A stretch of 64,000 bases of DNA from Gammaproteobacteria bacterium. Lineage in GTDB: Bacteria > Pseudomonadota > Gammaproteobacteria > JACKNK01. Below the pieces are notes generated by a model, which had not been told where the DNA came from, ran no database searches, and was given only the letters and a program-made list of their open reading frames with translations. Both the position numbers and the translations under genes were made by a program. Below are positions 38,254 through 48,728 of the stretch, piece after piece. Numbering within the stretch: the first letter of the stretch is position 1; each line of letters begins with the position of its first letter. Location: NCBI GenBank assembly GCA_024234895.1, contig JACKNJ010000005.1:186001-250000 (forward strand). Reading direction: 5' to 3'.

Positions 38254-38483
38254 CGCGGGTTGTCGTCTTCGTCTTCGATGTCGACCCGGAACCCGCGCAG
38301 CGCCAGCGCGATCATCGCGATCAGTCCCAGCCAGATCAGGTAGGGCAGATACCAGGCGACGCCATCACGGCTCCACCACGCGACCACCGGGGTGGACAGG
38401 GCGAGCAGCGAGGCAAGCAGGACCAGCACGACACGGTCGTAGTGGAAGCCGCTTTGGGGGGTTGAGGAGGGTGATCGCCACAT
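38250..38483 (-). CDS. CbrX-like small membrane protein upstream of cbrA
   Basis: 77 residues from the ATG at 38483 (a TTG at 38492 would add three). Two membrane helices (about 17-36 and 45-62, LVLLASLLALSTPVVAWW and YLIWLGLIAMIALAL) and an acidic tail (VDIEDEDDNPR). Its stop overlaps the cbrA start by 4 bases. In Pseudomonas a comparable short gene, cbrX, precedes cbrA and is translationally coupled to it. The match is by position, size and topology. Confidence 0.75.
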   Translation of the reverse strand: MWRSPSSTPQSGFHYDRVVLVLLASLLALSTPVVAWWSRDGVAWYLPYLIWLGLIAMIALALRGFRVDIEDEDDNPR

Positions 38484-38542
38484 GGCGATCAAGATAGCAG
38501 CTTGGGGTTGGCTTGTTTCGTTTCGTAACGAAGTGTGGCGTG

Positions 38543-38563
38543 GATGATGTTGTGAACATCATC
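38543..38563. promoter_or_regulatory. Perfect inverted repeat upstream of cbrX (possible operator)
   Basis: GATGATGTT, GTG, AACATCATC: nine-base perfect arms around three bases, 60-80 bases before the cbrX start. The size and symmetry fit a dimeric regulator site. No T-run, so not a terminator. The regulator is unknown. Confidence 0.4.
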
Positions 38564-38775
38564 GCTGCAAGTGGCAAGGCTTCGGGAGGTGCGTAGGCCC
38601 TGTCAGCACACGCTGTGAATACATCCCTGTACGCTCCACGGCGGCATCCCTGCGGCCGAGGGTCCAGACAGGGCATCCCCACCCCCCGAAGCCTGGGGAG
38701 GTGGGGGAATGGAAGCGTCGCGCCCGGCATCGAGCCGGGCGCGGTGCTTTTCGGTGACGGTCGGCGAAGCCTGTC

Positions 38776-38802
38776 GTAGGGTGCGCTCCGCGCACCGAAA
38801 CC
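38776..38802. repeat. GTAGGGTGCGC repeat, half-copy
   Basis: A 27-base sequence identical to the right half of the perfect palindrome at 60181-60234 and sharing its first 11 bases with the arm at 1126. It stands alone here, with only a degenerate partner (gcagggtgcgc, 38816-38826) downstream. Confidence 0.85.
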
Positions 38803-38861
38803 TGCGTTTGAATGCGGCAGGGTGCGCTTGATGCGTCATGAGGTTGGACCCCGGAAACAAT

Positions 38862-38892
38862 ACGGCCCGCCGGCATTGCGCCGGCGGGCCGT
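38862..38892 (-). terminator. Terminator of suhB
   Basis: A perfect 13-bp stem ACGGCCCGCCGGC/GCCGGCGGGCCGT with a 5-base loop, lying 75 bases after the suhB stop. On the minus strand it is followed by ATTGTTT. The short T-run makes it moderate in strength by sequence. Confidence 0.65.
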
Positions 38893-38966
38893 CTTCATTT
38901 CCGGGCACCTTGTCTGGGAGCCAGACCTCTCAGACAGATGATGTCGATCACATGATCAATTCCCGC

Positions 38967-39770
38967 TCACCGCAGCCCCTCGGTCAGATGCGGGCGGATG
39001 GTCTTGATCAGGTCGGCGAACAGCTTCGGTGCGCCGGCGACGATGTTGCCGCTGCGCCAGTAACCCTCGCCACCGGTGAAGTCGCCGACCATGCCGCCGG
39101 CTTCGCGGACCAGCAGGGCGCCGCCGGCCCAGTCCCACTGCTTCAGGCCGATCTCCCAGAAACCGTCCAGGCGACCGGCGGCCACGTAGGCCAGGTCCAG
39201 CGCGGCGCAACCGGCGCGCCGCATCTCCGAGCAGCGGGTGTAGATGTCCTTGAACATCGCCAGATACTCGTCGAGGTGCTGCTCGTTGCGGAACGGGAAC
39301 CCGGTGCCGAGGAGGGCGTCGTCGATGCCGGTGCGTGGGGTCACGCGCAGGCGGCGGTCATTGAGACGCGCGCCGGCGCCGCGGCTGCCGACGAACATCT
39401 CCTCGCGGCTCGGGTCGTAGACCACCGCGTGGGAGAGCTTGCCCTTGACCTTGGCGGCGATCGACACGGCGTAATGCGGGAAGCCGCGCAGGTAGTTGGT
39501 GGTGCCGTCGAGCGGGTCGATGACCCAGACCACGTCGGCGTCGTCGTTCTGGGTGCCGCTTTCCTCGCCGAGGATGCCGTGAGCCGGGTAGGCCTTGTGG
39601 ATCGTCTGGATGATCGCCTGCTCGGCCTGCACGTCGACCTCGGAGACGAAATCGTTGCGCTGCTTGGTGTTGATGGTCAGCGAATCGATGCGATCCGCGC
39701 TGCGCATGATGATGCGTCCGGCGGCGCGCGCCGCGGACACGGCGATGTTCAGGAGCGGGTCTTGGGCCAT
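38967..39770 (-). CDS. suhB: SuhB, inositol-1-monophosphatase family protein
   Basis: 267 residues, the same length as E. coli SuhB. Metal and substrate motifs are present: GEESG, WVIDPLDGTTNYLRGFP and the C-terminal WDWAGGALLVREAGG. It hydrolyses inositol phosphates in vitro; in E. coli it acts mainly in rRNA antitermination complexes. It is divergent from trmJ, with an 89-base promoter region between them. Confidence 0.95.
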   Translation of the reverse strand: MAQDPLLNIAVSAARAAGRIIMRSADRIDSLTINTKQRNDFVSEVDVQAEQAIIQTIHKAYPAHGILGEESGTQNDDADVVWVIDPLDGTTNYLRGFPHYAVSIAAKVKGKLSHAVVYDPSREEMFVGSRGAGARLNDRRLRVTPRTGIDDALLGTGFPFRNEQHLDEYLAMFKDIYTRCSEMRRAGCAALDLAYVAAGRLDGFWEIGLKQWDWAGGALLVREAGGMVGDFTGGEGYWRSGNIVAGAPKLFADLIKTIRPHLTEGLR

Positions 39771-39859
39771 GACGGGGTCACTTGAGAAAGAACGGGCGAA
39801 ACGCGAAGAATATCATTTTGTTCTAATACCGGGCCCGACACCCGGCAGATTGACCGCTC

Positions 39860-40609
39860 ATGAATGATTTCCTGTCACGCGTTCGCATCGTACTCGTCGA
39901 AACCTCGCACCCCGGCAATATCGGCGGCGCGGCGCGGGCGATGAAGACCATGGGCCTGTCCAGACTGGTCCTGGTTAATCCCAACGGGTTTCCGGGCGCG
40001 GAGGCCACGGCCCGCGCCTCGGGTGCCGATGACATACTGGCCCGCGCGACGGTGACCGACTCGCTGGCGGCGGCGCTGGCCGGCTGTCACGTCGTGATCG
40101 GCACCAGTGCGCGTTTGCGCTCGCTGAGCTGGCCGCAGCTGAACCCGCGCGAATGCGGCGAACGCATCGCCACCGCGAGCGCGGAGGGCGAGGTCGCCCT
40201 GGTGTTCGGGCGCGAGAAGTCCGGCCTGACCAACGCTGAACTGGAGCAGTGCCGCTATCTGGTCCACATCCCCAGCAATCCGGAGTACCAGTCGCTGAAC
40301 CTGGCTGCGGCAGTGCAGGTGCTCAGCTACGAGATCGCCACCGCCTTCGGCTATGGCGGCCAGCCGCGCGAGGTCGGCGATGCCGGCGGCGCGCCAGCCA
40401 CCGCCGACGAGATCGAGGGCATGTTCGCGCACATGGAGCAGACGCTGGTCGGAATCGGCTATCTCGATCCGGCCAATCCGCGCCATCTGATGCGCCGCCT
40501 TCGCCGCCTGTTCAACCGCGTCGAATTGAGCCACGAGGAGGTCAACATCCTGCGTGGCATCTGCCGTTCTTCGCAGCGCGCCGCAAACGTGCCCGCAAAC
40601 GAGAGATAA
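39860..40609 (+). CDS. trmJ: TrmJ, tRNA (Cm32/Um32) 2'-O-methyltransferase
   Basis: 249 residues, SPOUT-class. The N-terminal motif RIVLVETSHPGNIGGAARAM, central VFGREKSGLTNAEL and the knot motif HIPSNPEYQSLNLAAAVQVL are all present. It methylates ribose 32 in the anticodon loop of several tRNAs. It is followed by cysE after 35 bases; trmJ-cysE next to Fe-S genes is the usual gammaproteobacterial order. Confidence 0.96.
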   Translation: MNDFLSRVRIVLVETSHPGNIGGAARAMKTMGLSRLVLVNPNGFPGAEATARASGADDILARATVTDSLAAALAGCHVVIGTSARLRSLSWPQLNPRECGERIATASAEGEVALVFGREKSGLTNAELEQCRYLVHIPSNPEYQSLNLAAAVQVLSYEIATAFGYGGQPREVGDAGGAPATADEIEGMFAHMEQTLVGIGYLDPANPRHLMRRLRRLFNRVELSHEEVNILRGICRSSQRAANVPANER

Positions 40610-40644
40610 TGCGGGCTTGACCCGCCCACCAACGGCCATCCGTC

Positions 40645-41481
40645 ATGTTCGAGAAGATCCGCGAAGACATCCTGTGCGTGTTCGACCGCGACCCCGCGGC
40701 CCGCAATGCCTTCGAGGTGCTGACCTGTTATCCCGGCCTGCGCGCGGTGCTCTGGCATCGGCTCGCGCATCGCCTGTGGCGGGCGGAGTTCAAATGGCTG
40801 GCACGCTGGATATCGACGTTTCAACGCTGGCGTACCGGGATCGAGATTCACCCTGGCGCGACCATCGGCCGGCGCTTTTTCATCGATCACGGCATGGGTG
40901 TGGTGATCGGCGAAACGGCCGAGATCGGCGATGACTGCACGCTCTACCACGGCGTCACCCTGGGCGGCACGACCTGGCAGAAGGGCAAACGTCATCCGAC
41001 GCTGGGTAACGATGTGGTCGTCGGCGCCGGCGCCAAGGTGCTCGGTCCGATCGTGATCGGCGATGGCGCGCGCGTCGGCTCCAACGCCGTCGTGCTCAAG
41101 GAGGTGCCGCCGGGCGGCACCGTCGTGGGTGTGCCCGGGCGGCTGGTCGAGCCGCGCATGGCGCCGCAGGTCAGCCCCGAGCGCGCCGAACTCGCCCGCA
41201 AGATGGGTTTCGACGCCTACGGCATGAGCAAGGACATGCCCGATCCGGTCGCGAACGCCATCAACTGCATGCTCGATCACGTCAACGCGACGGACAAACG
41301 CCTGAAGGAACTGACCGACGCGGTCGCCGCCATGGGCGGCAAGGTCGATCTGGCGGAAATCCCGAAGCTCGGCGGCCTGGACATCATCCACGACGAGGTG
41401 GAAGCGGAGCGCCGCCACGTCCACTCGGAAGAAAGCTGCGAGGCGCTGGAATCTCCAGACAAGTCCGGGGTCAAAGACTGA
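40645..41481 (+). CDS. cysE: CysE, serine O-acetyltransferase
   Basis: 278 residues. N-terminal helical domain (1-75), then a left-handed beta-helix of hexapeptide repeats ([40 protein letters not shown]). Asp and His of the catalytic pair lie in FIDHG and YHGVT. It makes O-acetylserine, the carbon acceptor for sulfide in cysteine synthesis. The C-terminal 80 residues are helical and longer than in the shortest homologues; such tails often mediate cysteine feedback or CysK binding. Confidence 0.95.
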   Translation: MFEKIREDILCVFDRDPAARNAFEVLTCYPGLRAVLWHRLAHRLWRAEFKWLARWISTFQRWRTGIEIHPGATIGRRFFIDHGMGVVIGETAEIGDDCTLYHGVTLGGTTWQKGKRHPTLGNDVVVGAGAKVLGPIVIGDGARVGSNAVVLKEVPPGGTVVGVPGRLVEPRMAPQVSPERAELARKMGFDAYGMSKDMPDPVANAINCMLDHVNATDKRLKELTDAVAAMGGKVDLAEIPKLGGLDIIHDEVEAERRHVHSEESCEALESPDKSGVKD

Positions 41482-41534
41482 CCGGGGTTGTGTTTCCATA
41501 ACCTGATTGCAACGAATACACATCGAGGTTCCCG

Positions 41535-41864
41535 ATGGCCATCACCATGACCGAATCCGCGGCGAAGCAGATCCGCCGCAACATCGAAAAGCGCGGCTCC
41601 GGGCTGGGCATCCGCCTGGCGGTGAAGCCTTCCGGCTGTTCCGGCTTCATGTACTCGCTGGATTACGTCGACGATCTGAAGGACGGCGACGAGATCATCG
41701 AGCGTGACGGTGCGAAGCTGGTCGTCGGCATCGAATCGCTGCCGTTCATCGACGGTACCGAACTCGGCTTCGAGACCCAGGGCCTGAACCAGACCTTCGT
41801 GTTCAACAACCCGAATGCGGTCTCGACCTGCGGCTGTGGCGAGAGTTTTTCCGTCGACAAGTAA
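41535..41864 (+). CDS. iscA: A-type iron-sulfur carrier protein (IscA-like)
   Basis: 109 residues with the three conserved cysteines of the HesB/IscA family (SGCSGFMYSLDYVDD and a terminal CGCGESF). It delivers Fe-S clusters to apoproteins. The usual isc neighbours iscR, iscS, iscU, hscB, hscA and fdx are missing between cysE and ndk; only this carrier remains. It could equally be classed as SufA or ErpA. A terminator follows at 41932. Confidence 0.9.
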   Translation: MAITMTESAAKQIRRNIEKRGSGLGIRLAVKPSGCSGFMYSLDYVDDLKDGDEIIERDGAKLVVGIESLPFIDGTELGFETQGLNQTFVFNNPNAVSTCGCGESFSVDK

Positions 41865-41931
41865 GTGCTTGTTCCGCAACGTTGCATTGCCGCTGCGCAA
41901 CGGCGCGGATAAACTCCGGGCACTCATGCAC

Positions 41932-41961
41932 AAACCCGCGCCCCGGCGCGGGTTTGGTGTT
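41932..41961 (+). terminator. Terminator after iscA-like gene
   Basis: A 10-bp perfect stem AAACCCGCGC/GCGCGGGTTT (41932-41941 and 41946-41955) with a 4-base loop CCCG, followed by GGTGTTT. It lies 67 bases after the iscA stop and 76 before ndk. Confidence 0.8.
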
Positions 41962-42036
41962 TCTGGCCCCGGCACGAACCCCTGTACATGAGTTCAGCCG
42001 GGTGCCGTTGTTCACAACCCCTTCGCGGAGTCGCTC

Positions 42037-42468
42037 ATGGCCGTCGAACGCACGCTTTCCATCATCAAGCCGGACGCCGTCGCCAAAAACTTGATCGGCG
42101 AGATCTACCGCCGTTTCGAGCAGGACGGCCTGCGCATCGTCGCCGCGCGGATGGTGCAGCTGTCCCGCGAACGCGCCGAAGGTTTCTACGCGGTGCACCG
42201 CGCGCGCCCGTTTTTCAACGATCTGGTCGAGTTCATGATCTCCGGGCCGGTGATGGTGCAGGTGCTGGAAGGCGAGAACGCGATCGCCCGCAACCGTGAG
42301 CTGATGGGTTCCACCAACCCCGCCAATGCCGCCCCCGGTACGATCCGCGCGGATTTCGCCGAGACCGTCGACGAGAACGCCGTGCATGGCTCCGACGCGC
42401 CCGAGACCGCCGCTGTCGAGATCGCCTACTTCTTCAGTGATGACGAACTCTGCCCCCGCACCCGCTGA
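42037..42468 (+). CDS. ndk: Ndk, nucleoside diphosphate kinase
   Basis: 143 residues, the family standard. Begins [18 protein letters not shown]. The catalytic histidine lies in [12 protein letters not shown] near residue 117. It balances NTP pools by phosphate transfer from ATP. The 3' end overlaps the rlmN start by 29 bases. Confidence 0.97.
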   Translation: MAVERTLSIIKPDAVAKNLIGEIYRRFEQDGLRIVAARMVQLSRERAEGFYAVHRARPFFNDLVEFMISGPVMVQVLEGENAIARNRELMGSTNPANAAPGTIRADFAETVDENAVHGSDAPETAAVEIAYFFSDDELCPRTR

Positions 42469-43669
42469 CCCGCGCCTTGACCCGCTGAGCCGGGCCACGC
42501 CTGCCGAGGCGATCGCCGAGGCGACCGGCGCGGACGGCAAGGTCAATCTGCTCGACCTCGACAAGGCCGGCCTGGAGGCGTTGTTTGCCACCATCGGCGA
42601 GAAGCCGTTCCGTGCCGTGCAGCTGATGAAGTGGCTGTATCACCAGCGCGTGTCCGATTTCGACCAGATGAGCAATCTGAGCCAGAAGTTTCGCGACTGG
42701 CTGAAGGCGAGCACCGAGATCCGCCTGCCGGAAATCGTCACCCGCCAGGATTCCACCGACGGCACCATCAAGTGGCTGCTGCGTCTGGACGGCGGCAACT
42801 CGATCGAGACCGTGTACATCCCGGACGGCAAGCGCGGCACTCTGTGCGTGTCCTCGCAGGTCGGCTGTTCGCTGAATTGCAGCTTCTGCTCGACCGCGAA
42901 GCAGGGTTTCAACCGCAACCTGACCGCCGGCGAGATCGCCGGGCAGATGTGGATCGCGCAGGACGCACTCGCCCATCTGAAGGACGAGGGTGTCAAGCAC
43001 GTGGTCACCAACGTGGTGTTCATGGGCATGGGCGAGCCGCTGCTGAACTACCGCAACGTGGTCACCGCCGCCGAGGTGTTCATGGACGATCTCGCCTGGG
43101 GGCTGGGCAAGCGCCGCGTCACGGTGAGCACCTCCGGCGTGGTGCCGGCGCTGCACCGGCTGCGCGAGCTCACCGACGTCAGCCTCGCGGTGTCGCTGCA
43201 CGCGCCGGACAACGCATTGCGCGACGAACTGGTGCCGGTCAACCGCCGTTACCCGCTCGAGGAACTGATGCCGGCCTGCAAGGATTTCGTGCGCAACGCG
43301 CCGCGTCGCCACATCACCTGGGAATATGTGATGCTCAAGGGCATCAACGACCAGCCCGAGCACGCCCACAAGGTGCTCAAGCTGCTGCGCGGCATCCCCT
43401 CCAAGATGAATCTGATCCCGTTCAATCCGTTCCCCGGTTCCGGTTATGAGACCTCGTCGATGAACCAGGTCCGTCGTTTCCAGGACATCCTCGCTGCTGG
43501 CGGCCTGCGCACCACGATCCGCAAGACGCGCGGCGACGACATCGACGCGGCCTGCGGCCAGCTCAAGGGGCAGGTCGAGAATCGCGTGCGCCGGCTCGAT
43601 GAAACCGTCCGCGTGCACAAGGCCAGCGACCGCGAAGCCAGCCGTGCCGACGACGGAGCGCGCTCGTGA
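42440..43669 (+). CDS. rlmN: RlmN, 23S rRNA A2503 / tRNA A37 C2-methyltransferase
   Basis: Radical-SAM enzyme of 409 residues. The CxxxCxxC cluster motif is [18 protein letters not shown], and the second methyl-carrying cysteine is in [12 protein letters not shown]. The common start region [18 protein letters not shown] begins near residue 30. The start at 42440 overlaps ndk; a later start is possible but the first 25 residues are disordered in either case. Methylates A2503 of 23S rRNA and A37 of tRNAs. Confidence 0.95.
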   Translation: MTNSAPAPADPRLDPLSRATPAEAIAEATGADGKVNLLDLDKAGLEALFATIGEKPFRAVQLMKWLYHQRVSDFDQMSNLSQKFRDWLKASTEIRLPEIVTRQDSTDGTIKWLLRLDGGNSIETVYIPDGKRGTLCVSSQVGCSLNCSFCSTAKQGFNRNLTAGEIAGQMWIAQDALAHLKDEGVKHVVTNVVFMGMGEPLLNYRNVVTAAEVFMDDLAWGLGKRRVTVSTSGVVPALHRLRELTDVSLAVSLHAPDNALRDELVPVNRRYPLEELMPACKDFVRNAPRRHITWEYVMLKGINDQPEHAHKVLKLLRGIPSKMNLIPFNPFPGSGYETSSMNQVRRFQDILAAGGLRTTIRKTRGDDIDAACGQLKGQVENRVRRLDETVRVHKASDREASRADDGARS

Positions 43670-44445
43670 AGGTCCTGATCCCGGCCATGCTGATTGCCGT
43701 CGGCCTGCTCGCCGGCTGTCCGCAGCAGGGTGAGGTGAAGGCGGACAAGCCACTCACCGACGACCAGATCAAGGCCCGGCAGATCGCCGAGGTGAATACC
43801 CAGCTGGGTATCGAGTACATGCGCAAGGATCGTAACGATCTGGCGCTCGAGAAATTCGAGCGGGCGCTGGAGGCGGACCCGAGCTTCGCGAGCGCGCCCG
43901 GGTACGCGGCGCTGCTCTACGAACGCCTGGATCGTGTCGCCGACGCCGAAACCGCCTACGAGAAGGCGCTCTCGCTGGAACCGGACAACGGCTCGATCCG
44001 CAACAACTACGCGCAATACCTGTGCCGGCGGAACCGCTTCCAGGAGGCGGAGGACAATTTCCGCCAGGTCATCGCCAACAAGCTCTACGCGACCCCCGAG
44101 ATCGGCATGGTCAACGCCGGGCTGTGCGCGCGCCTGGAACCGGACCTGATCAAGGCCGAGGGTTATTTCAGGGATGCGCTCGCGGCCAATCCCAATTTCG
44201 CCGTCGCGCTGCATGAGCTTGCCAAGCTCGCTTATGTGCGCAACGAATACCTGCAGGCCCGGGCCTATCTGCAACGTTATTTCCAGGTCGCCGGCTATTC
44301 CCCGCAGAGCCTCTGGCTGGGCGTGCGCGTCGAACGCGCGCTGAACGACCAGACCGAGGTTTCCCGTTACGCGTATCTGCTCAAGAGCCGATATCCGGAC
44401 TCGCGGGAGACGCAACTACTCAATGAGTCTCAACCCGATGGCTGA
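43666..44445 (+). CDS. pilW: PilW (PilF-like) type IV pilus biogenesis lipoprotein
   Basis: 259 residues from a GTG that overlaps the rlmN stop. Lipobox LLAGC (cysteine near residue 18), then about six TPR units (NTQLGIEYMRKDRNDLALEK, YEKALSLEPDNGSIRNNYAQ). The protein acts at the outer membrane to help the PilQ secretin assemble. Location between rlmN and rodZ is the conserved one, so this serves the housekeeping type IV pilus and perhaps the secretin at 18.6 kb. Confidence 0.92.
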   Translation: MKVLIPAMLIAVGLLAGCPQQGEVKADKPLTDDQIKARQIAEVNTQLGIEYMRKDRNDLALEKFERALEADPSFASAPGYAALLYERLDRVADAETAYEKALSLEPDNGSIRNNYAQYLCRRNRFQEAEDNFRQVIANKLYATPEIGMVNAGLCARLEPDLIKAEGYFRDALAANPNFAVALHELAKLAYVRNEYLQARAYLQRYFQVAGYSPQSLWLGVRVERALNDQTEVSRYAYLLKSRYPDSRETQLLNESQPDG

Positions 44446-45460
44446 AATTCCTTCCAACAAAATCGATGGCGTCACCCTCTCGTCGGTCGGGCCGGGACAC
44501 CGTCTGCGCGACGCGCGCAAGCTCGGCAATCTCGATCAGAGCGACATCGCGACCCAGTTGAATCTGGACATCGCGACCATCAACGCGCTGGAGAAAGACG
44601 ATTACTCGAAGATGCCGCCGGCGGTGTTCGTGCGCGGCTATCTGCGTGCCTACGCGGGCATGGTCGGGCTGCCGGCGGACGACATCCTGGCCAGCTTCGA
44701 TGCCATGCAGGGTGTCGACCCGGCGGAGCGCAACTACCGGGCACCGGTGCGGATCAGTGCCACCGGCGTGCCGAAAACGGGTCGCAGCATCGTTCCGACG
44801 GTCCTGCTGGTGATCATCGTGATCGCGCTCGCGGCCGGGGCGTACTGGTGGTGGCAGCAGCGCGGCTCGGTGTCGGCGCTCGGCTCGGTCGTTGCCAACA
44901 AGCCGCTCGCCGCGCTCGATCTGGGCACCAACGATATGTCTTCGGCGTCGGTGGCCGACTCCGCGGCCGATCCGGCGGCTGATCCGGCGGTTGATCGACC
45001 GGCCTTGGGTGTCACCGGGATGCCGGTCGATGAGCAACCGGTGAGGATCACGACGCCGCCGGTCGAGGAAGCACCGGGCGACGAGCCGCCGACGATGCTC
45101 GAGGAGGCCGCGCCCGCCGTCGCCGGGCCGGTGGAAATCCCTTCGGTCCTGAGCGAGCCGCCTGCGGAATCCGTCACCGAATCGACACCGGGCACCGCGT
45201 CCGCGATCGACCGCCTGACCCTGACCTACAGCGACAACTGCTGGACCCAGGTCCGCGATGCCGCCGGCAAACGCCTGGCCTTCGGGGTCATGAAGCCCGG
45301 TCAGGTCTTGGATCTCAGTGGCGTCGCACCGTTCGACGTGACCCTGGGTCAGTCCGATGGTGTCAGCGTCGAGTTCAACGGCAAGCCCTTCGACCACAAC
45401 CGCTTCAGTCGCGGTAAGATCGCGCGCTTCCAGATCGCGGACGAAGGCATCGCCCAATAG
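44423..45460 (+). CDS. rodZ: RodZ-like cytoskeleton/cell-shape protein
   Basis: 345 residues. Cytoplasmic helix-turn-helix (about 22-90, [20 protein letters not shown]), a basic juxtamembrane region, one membrane helix (about 128-147, [20 protein letters not shown]), a long acidic/proline-rich periplasmic linker, and a C-terminal DUF4115-type beta domain (about 265-345). RodZ tethers MreB filaments to the membrane. Start at 44423 overlaps pilW by 23 bases; a second ATG is at 44438. Confidence 0.93.
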   Translation: MSLNPMAEIPSNKIDGVTLSSVGPGHRLRDARKLGNLDQSDIATQLNLDIATINALEKDDYSKMPPAVFVRGYLRAYAGMVGLPADDILASFDAMQGVDPAERNYRAPVRISATGVPKTGRSIVPTVLLVIIVIALAAGAYWWWQQRGSVSALGSVVANKPLAALDLGTNDMSSASVADSAADPAADPAVDRPALGVTGMPVDEQPVRITTPPVEEAPGDEPPTMLEEAAPAVAGPVEIPSVLSEPPAESVTESTPGTASAIDRLTLTYSDNCWTQVRDAAGKRLAFGVMKPGQVLDLSGVAPFDVTLGQSDGVSVEFNGKPFDHNRFSRGKIARFQIADEGIAQ

Positions 45461-45536
45461 GCCGCGTCCCGACCGTCACCCCGCTCACGATGCGCTGCAC
45501 TCCGAAAGCGGCGTGCCGGCATCGCCAACATCGCTC

Positions 45537-46802
<1,266 letters not shown>

Positions 46803-46816
46803 GCACAGGAAACAGC

Positions 46817-47458
46817 ATGGTAGACATCAACGCATCCAATAAAGACGAAGCCGAGGCCCTCAGGGATTGGTGGAAGGAAAACGGTCGCTCCGTGGTCACC
46901 GGCGTGATCCTCGGCGTGGCCGGCATCGTCGGTTGGCAGCAGTGGACCAGCTACGAGCAGGCGCGTGCGGAAGCCGCCTCCGCGCAGTTCCAGTTGCTGG
47001 CCAGCGCGGTGGATCGCAAGGACAGCGCGCAGGCCGAACAACGTGCCGAATCGCTGATGGTCGAGTTCAAGGCGACGCCATACGCGTCGCTCGCAGGTCT
47101 GATGATCGCCAAGTTGAAGGCCGAAAATGGCGATCTGGTCGGCGCGCAGCCGAACCTGCAATTCGCGATCGACAACGCGCCGGATTCCGCCATCGAGGCG
47201 CTCGCCCGTGCCCGGCTGGTGCGCGTCCGCATCGCTGCCGGCGACCTCGCCGGCGCCAAGGCGGGGATGCCGGAGCCGGCGCCGCCCGGTTTCATCGCCG
47301 AGTTCGCGGAACTGCGTGGCGACATCGCCGTGGCCGAGGGCCGCGCCGCCGATGCGCGCACTGCCTATGCTGAGGCCCTCGCGAACATGCCGATCGAGGA
47401 CAGCAGGCGTTTCATCGTCGAGATGAAGCGCGACAACGTTGGTGCCCCCCCGGGCTGA
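46817..47458 (+). CDS. yfgM: YfgM-like ancillary SecYEG/periplasmic chaperone protein
   Basis: 213 residues: a cytoplasmic N-terminus (EAEALRDWWKENGRSVVTG), one membrane helix (about 24-42) and a periplasmic TPR-like domain. YfgM associates with the SecYEG translocon and the chaperone PpiD. The start is the ATG at 46817, preceded by AGGAAA; the frame runs back to a TTG overlapping hisS. Gene order hisS-yfgM-bamB-der is conserved. Confidence 0.93.
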   Translation: MVDINASNKDEAEALRDWWKENGRSVVTGVILGVAGIVGWQQWTSYEQARAEAASAQFQLLASAVDRKDSAQAEQRAESLMVEFKATPYASLAGLMIAKLKAENGDLVGAQPNLQFAIDNAPDSAIEALARARLVRVRIAAGDLAGAKAGMPEPAPPGFIAEFAELRGDIAVAEGRAADARTAYAEALANMPIEDSRRFIVEMKRDNVGAPPG

Positions 47459-47508
47459 CCTGCCCGAACCTGTATCGAAATCGGATCGCAGTGATGTTGG
47501 AGAAGCCC

Positions 47509-48696
47509 ATGTTTCGTACCGTGATCAAAGCCTCCGCGCTGTCGGTGGCATTGCTTGCCCTGAGCGCCAGCATGACGGGCTGTTCAACCGTTTCCGAATG
47601 GATGTTCGGCGGCGACGACAATCGCGAGCCGCCAGCGGAATTGAAGCCGGTGAGCGCGCCGATCGCGGTCAGTCAGGTGTGGTCCGCGTCGGCAGGCTCC
47701 GGCGTCGGAGAGGAGTGGGTGAGGTTCCGGCCCGCGCTCGATGGTCAGCAGGTTTTCGTTGCCGGTCGCGATGGCGAGGTTTCCGCGCTCAGTGCGGGGT
47801 CCGGTGCGAGTGCCTGGCGCGTCGATCTGGATGAGCCGCTGTCGGCTGGCGCCGGTGCCGGCGAGGGGCTGGTCGTCGTCGCCAGCGATGCGGGCCAGCT
47901 GATCGTGCTGGGCGCCGCCGACGGCGCCGAACGCTGGCGGACGCAGCTCACCGCGCCGGCGTTATCCCCTGCCGTGATCAAGAGCGGAGTCGTTGTCGTC
48001 CGCACCGTGGACGGCAACCTCTCCGGTTACGACGCCGGTACCGGGGCCCGTGTCTGGGTTTATCCCCGCCGCGTGCCGGCCTTGACCATGCGTGGCGTCA
48101 GCGCGCCGGTGCTGGTCGGCAAGAATGGCGTGGTCAGTGGTGCGGACAGCGGCAAGCTGACCCTGGTGACCCTGGAGAAGGGCTTCCCCGTATGGGAGCG
48201 TGATGTCGCGGTCGCCAGTGGCCGCTCCGAACTGGAGCGCATCGTCGACATCGACGGCGACCCGGTGATCGGCGCCACCGCCGTGTTCGCGGTTAGCTTC
48301 CAGGGCCGCGCGGCCGCCTTCCAGATTCAGGATGGGCAAGGCATATGGTCGCGTGAGATGTCCTCCAGCGCGGGGCTCGATGTGGATGCGGACCAGGTTT
48401 ACGTGACCGACGAGGACAGTGATGTCTGGGCTCTGGACGCCAGCACCGGCGAATCGCTGTGGCGGCAGACCGAGCTGCATCGCCGCGCGTTGACCGGACC
48501 GGTCGCGGTCGGGCGTTACGTGGCGGTCGCCGATTTCGAGGGTTATGTGCATTTCCTGTCCCGCGAGGATGGGCGCGTGGTCGGTCGTATCCGCACCGAC
48601 GACAAGGGCGTGCTGGGGCCGATGGTCGAGCAGGACGGCGTGCTCTACGTGCAGGGCCGTGGCGGCAACGTCGTCGCGCTGCGTCCCGGCGCTTGA
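47509..48696 (+). CDS. bamB: BamB, outer-membrane protein assembly lipoprotein
   Basis: 395 residues: lipoprotein signal (ALSASMTGC, cysteine near residue 25) and an eight-bladed PQQ-type beta-propeller with repeated WxxxL pieces (ASAWRVDLDEPLSAG, GAERWRTQLTAPALS, GESLWRQTEL). BamB scaffolds the BamA complex that inserts outer-membrane beta-barrels. Start ATG at 47509 has GGAGA six to eight bases upstream; earlier in-frame GTG and ATG codons at 47491 and 47494 are less well placed. Confidence 0.94.
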   Translation: MFRTVIKASALSVALLALSASMTGCSTVSEWMFGGDDNREPPAELKPVSAPIAVSQVWSASAGSGVGEEWVRFRPALDGQQVFVAGRDGEVSALSAGSGASAWRVDLDEPLSAGAGAGEGLVVVASDAGQLIVLGAADGAERWRTQLTAPALSPAVIKSGVVVVRTVDGNLSGYDAGTGARVWVYPRRVPALTMRGVSAPVLVGKNGVVSGADSGKLTLVTLEKGFPVWERDVAVASGRSELERIVDIDGDPVIGATAVFAVSFQGRAAAFQIQDGQGIWSREMSSSAGLDVDADQVYVTDEDSDVWALDASTGESLWRQTELHRRALTGPVAVGRYVAVADFEGYVHFLSREDGRVVGRIRTDDKGVLGPMVEQDGVLYVQGRGGNVVALRPGA

Positions 48697-48728
48697 ATGT
48701 CGCGAGCCACCCGGTTTGAGCCGCAATA

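Larger units (their letters stand above)
38484..38966. other. 483-base intergenic region with several repeats and hairpins
   Basis: No convincing gene; the short minus-strand frames here lack initiation signals and overlap the repeats. It holds a 9-bp perfect inverted repeat (38543-38563), a motif with gaatacatccctgtacg (about 38615-38650), a 9-bp hairpin followed by TTTT (38719-38751), one half-copy of the GTAGGGTGCGC repeat (38776-38802), and the suhB terminator (38862-38892). The cbrX promoter must lie near its left end. Confidence 0.6.

Noticed and set aside
38603..38908. Short minus-strand open frames between cbrX and suhB
   Set aside because: They run through repeats and hairpins, overlap each other in different frames and lack ribosome sites or homology.
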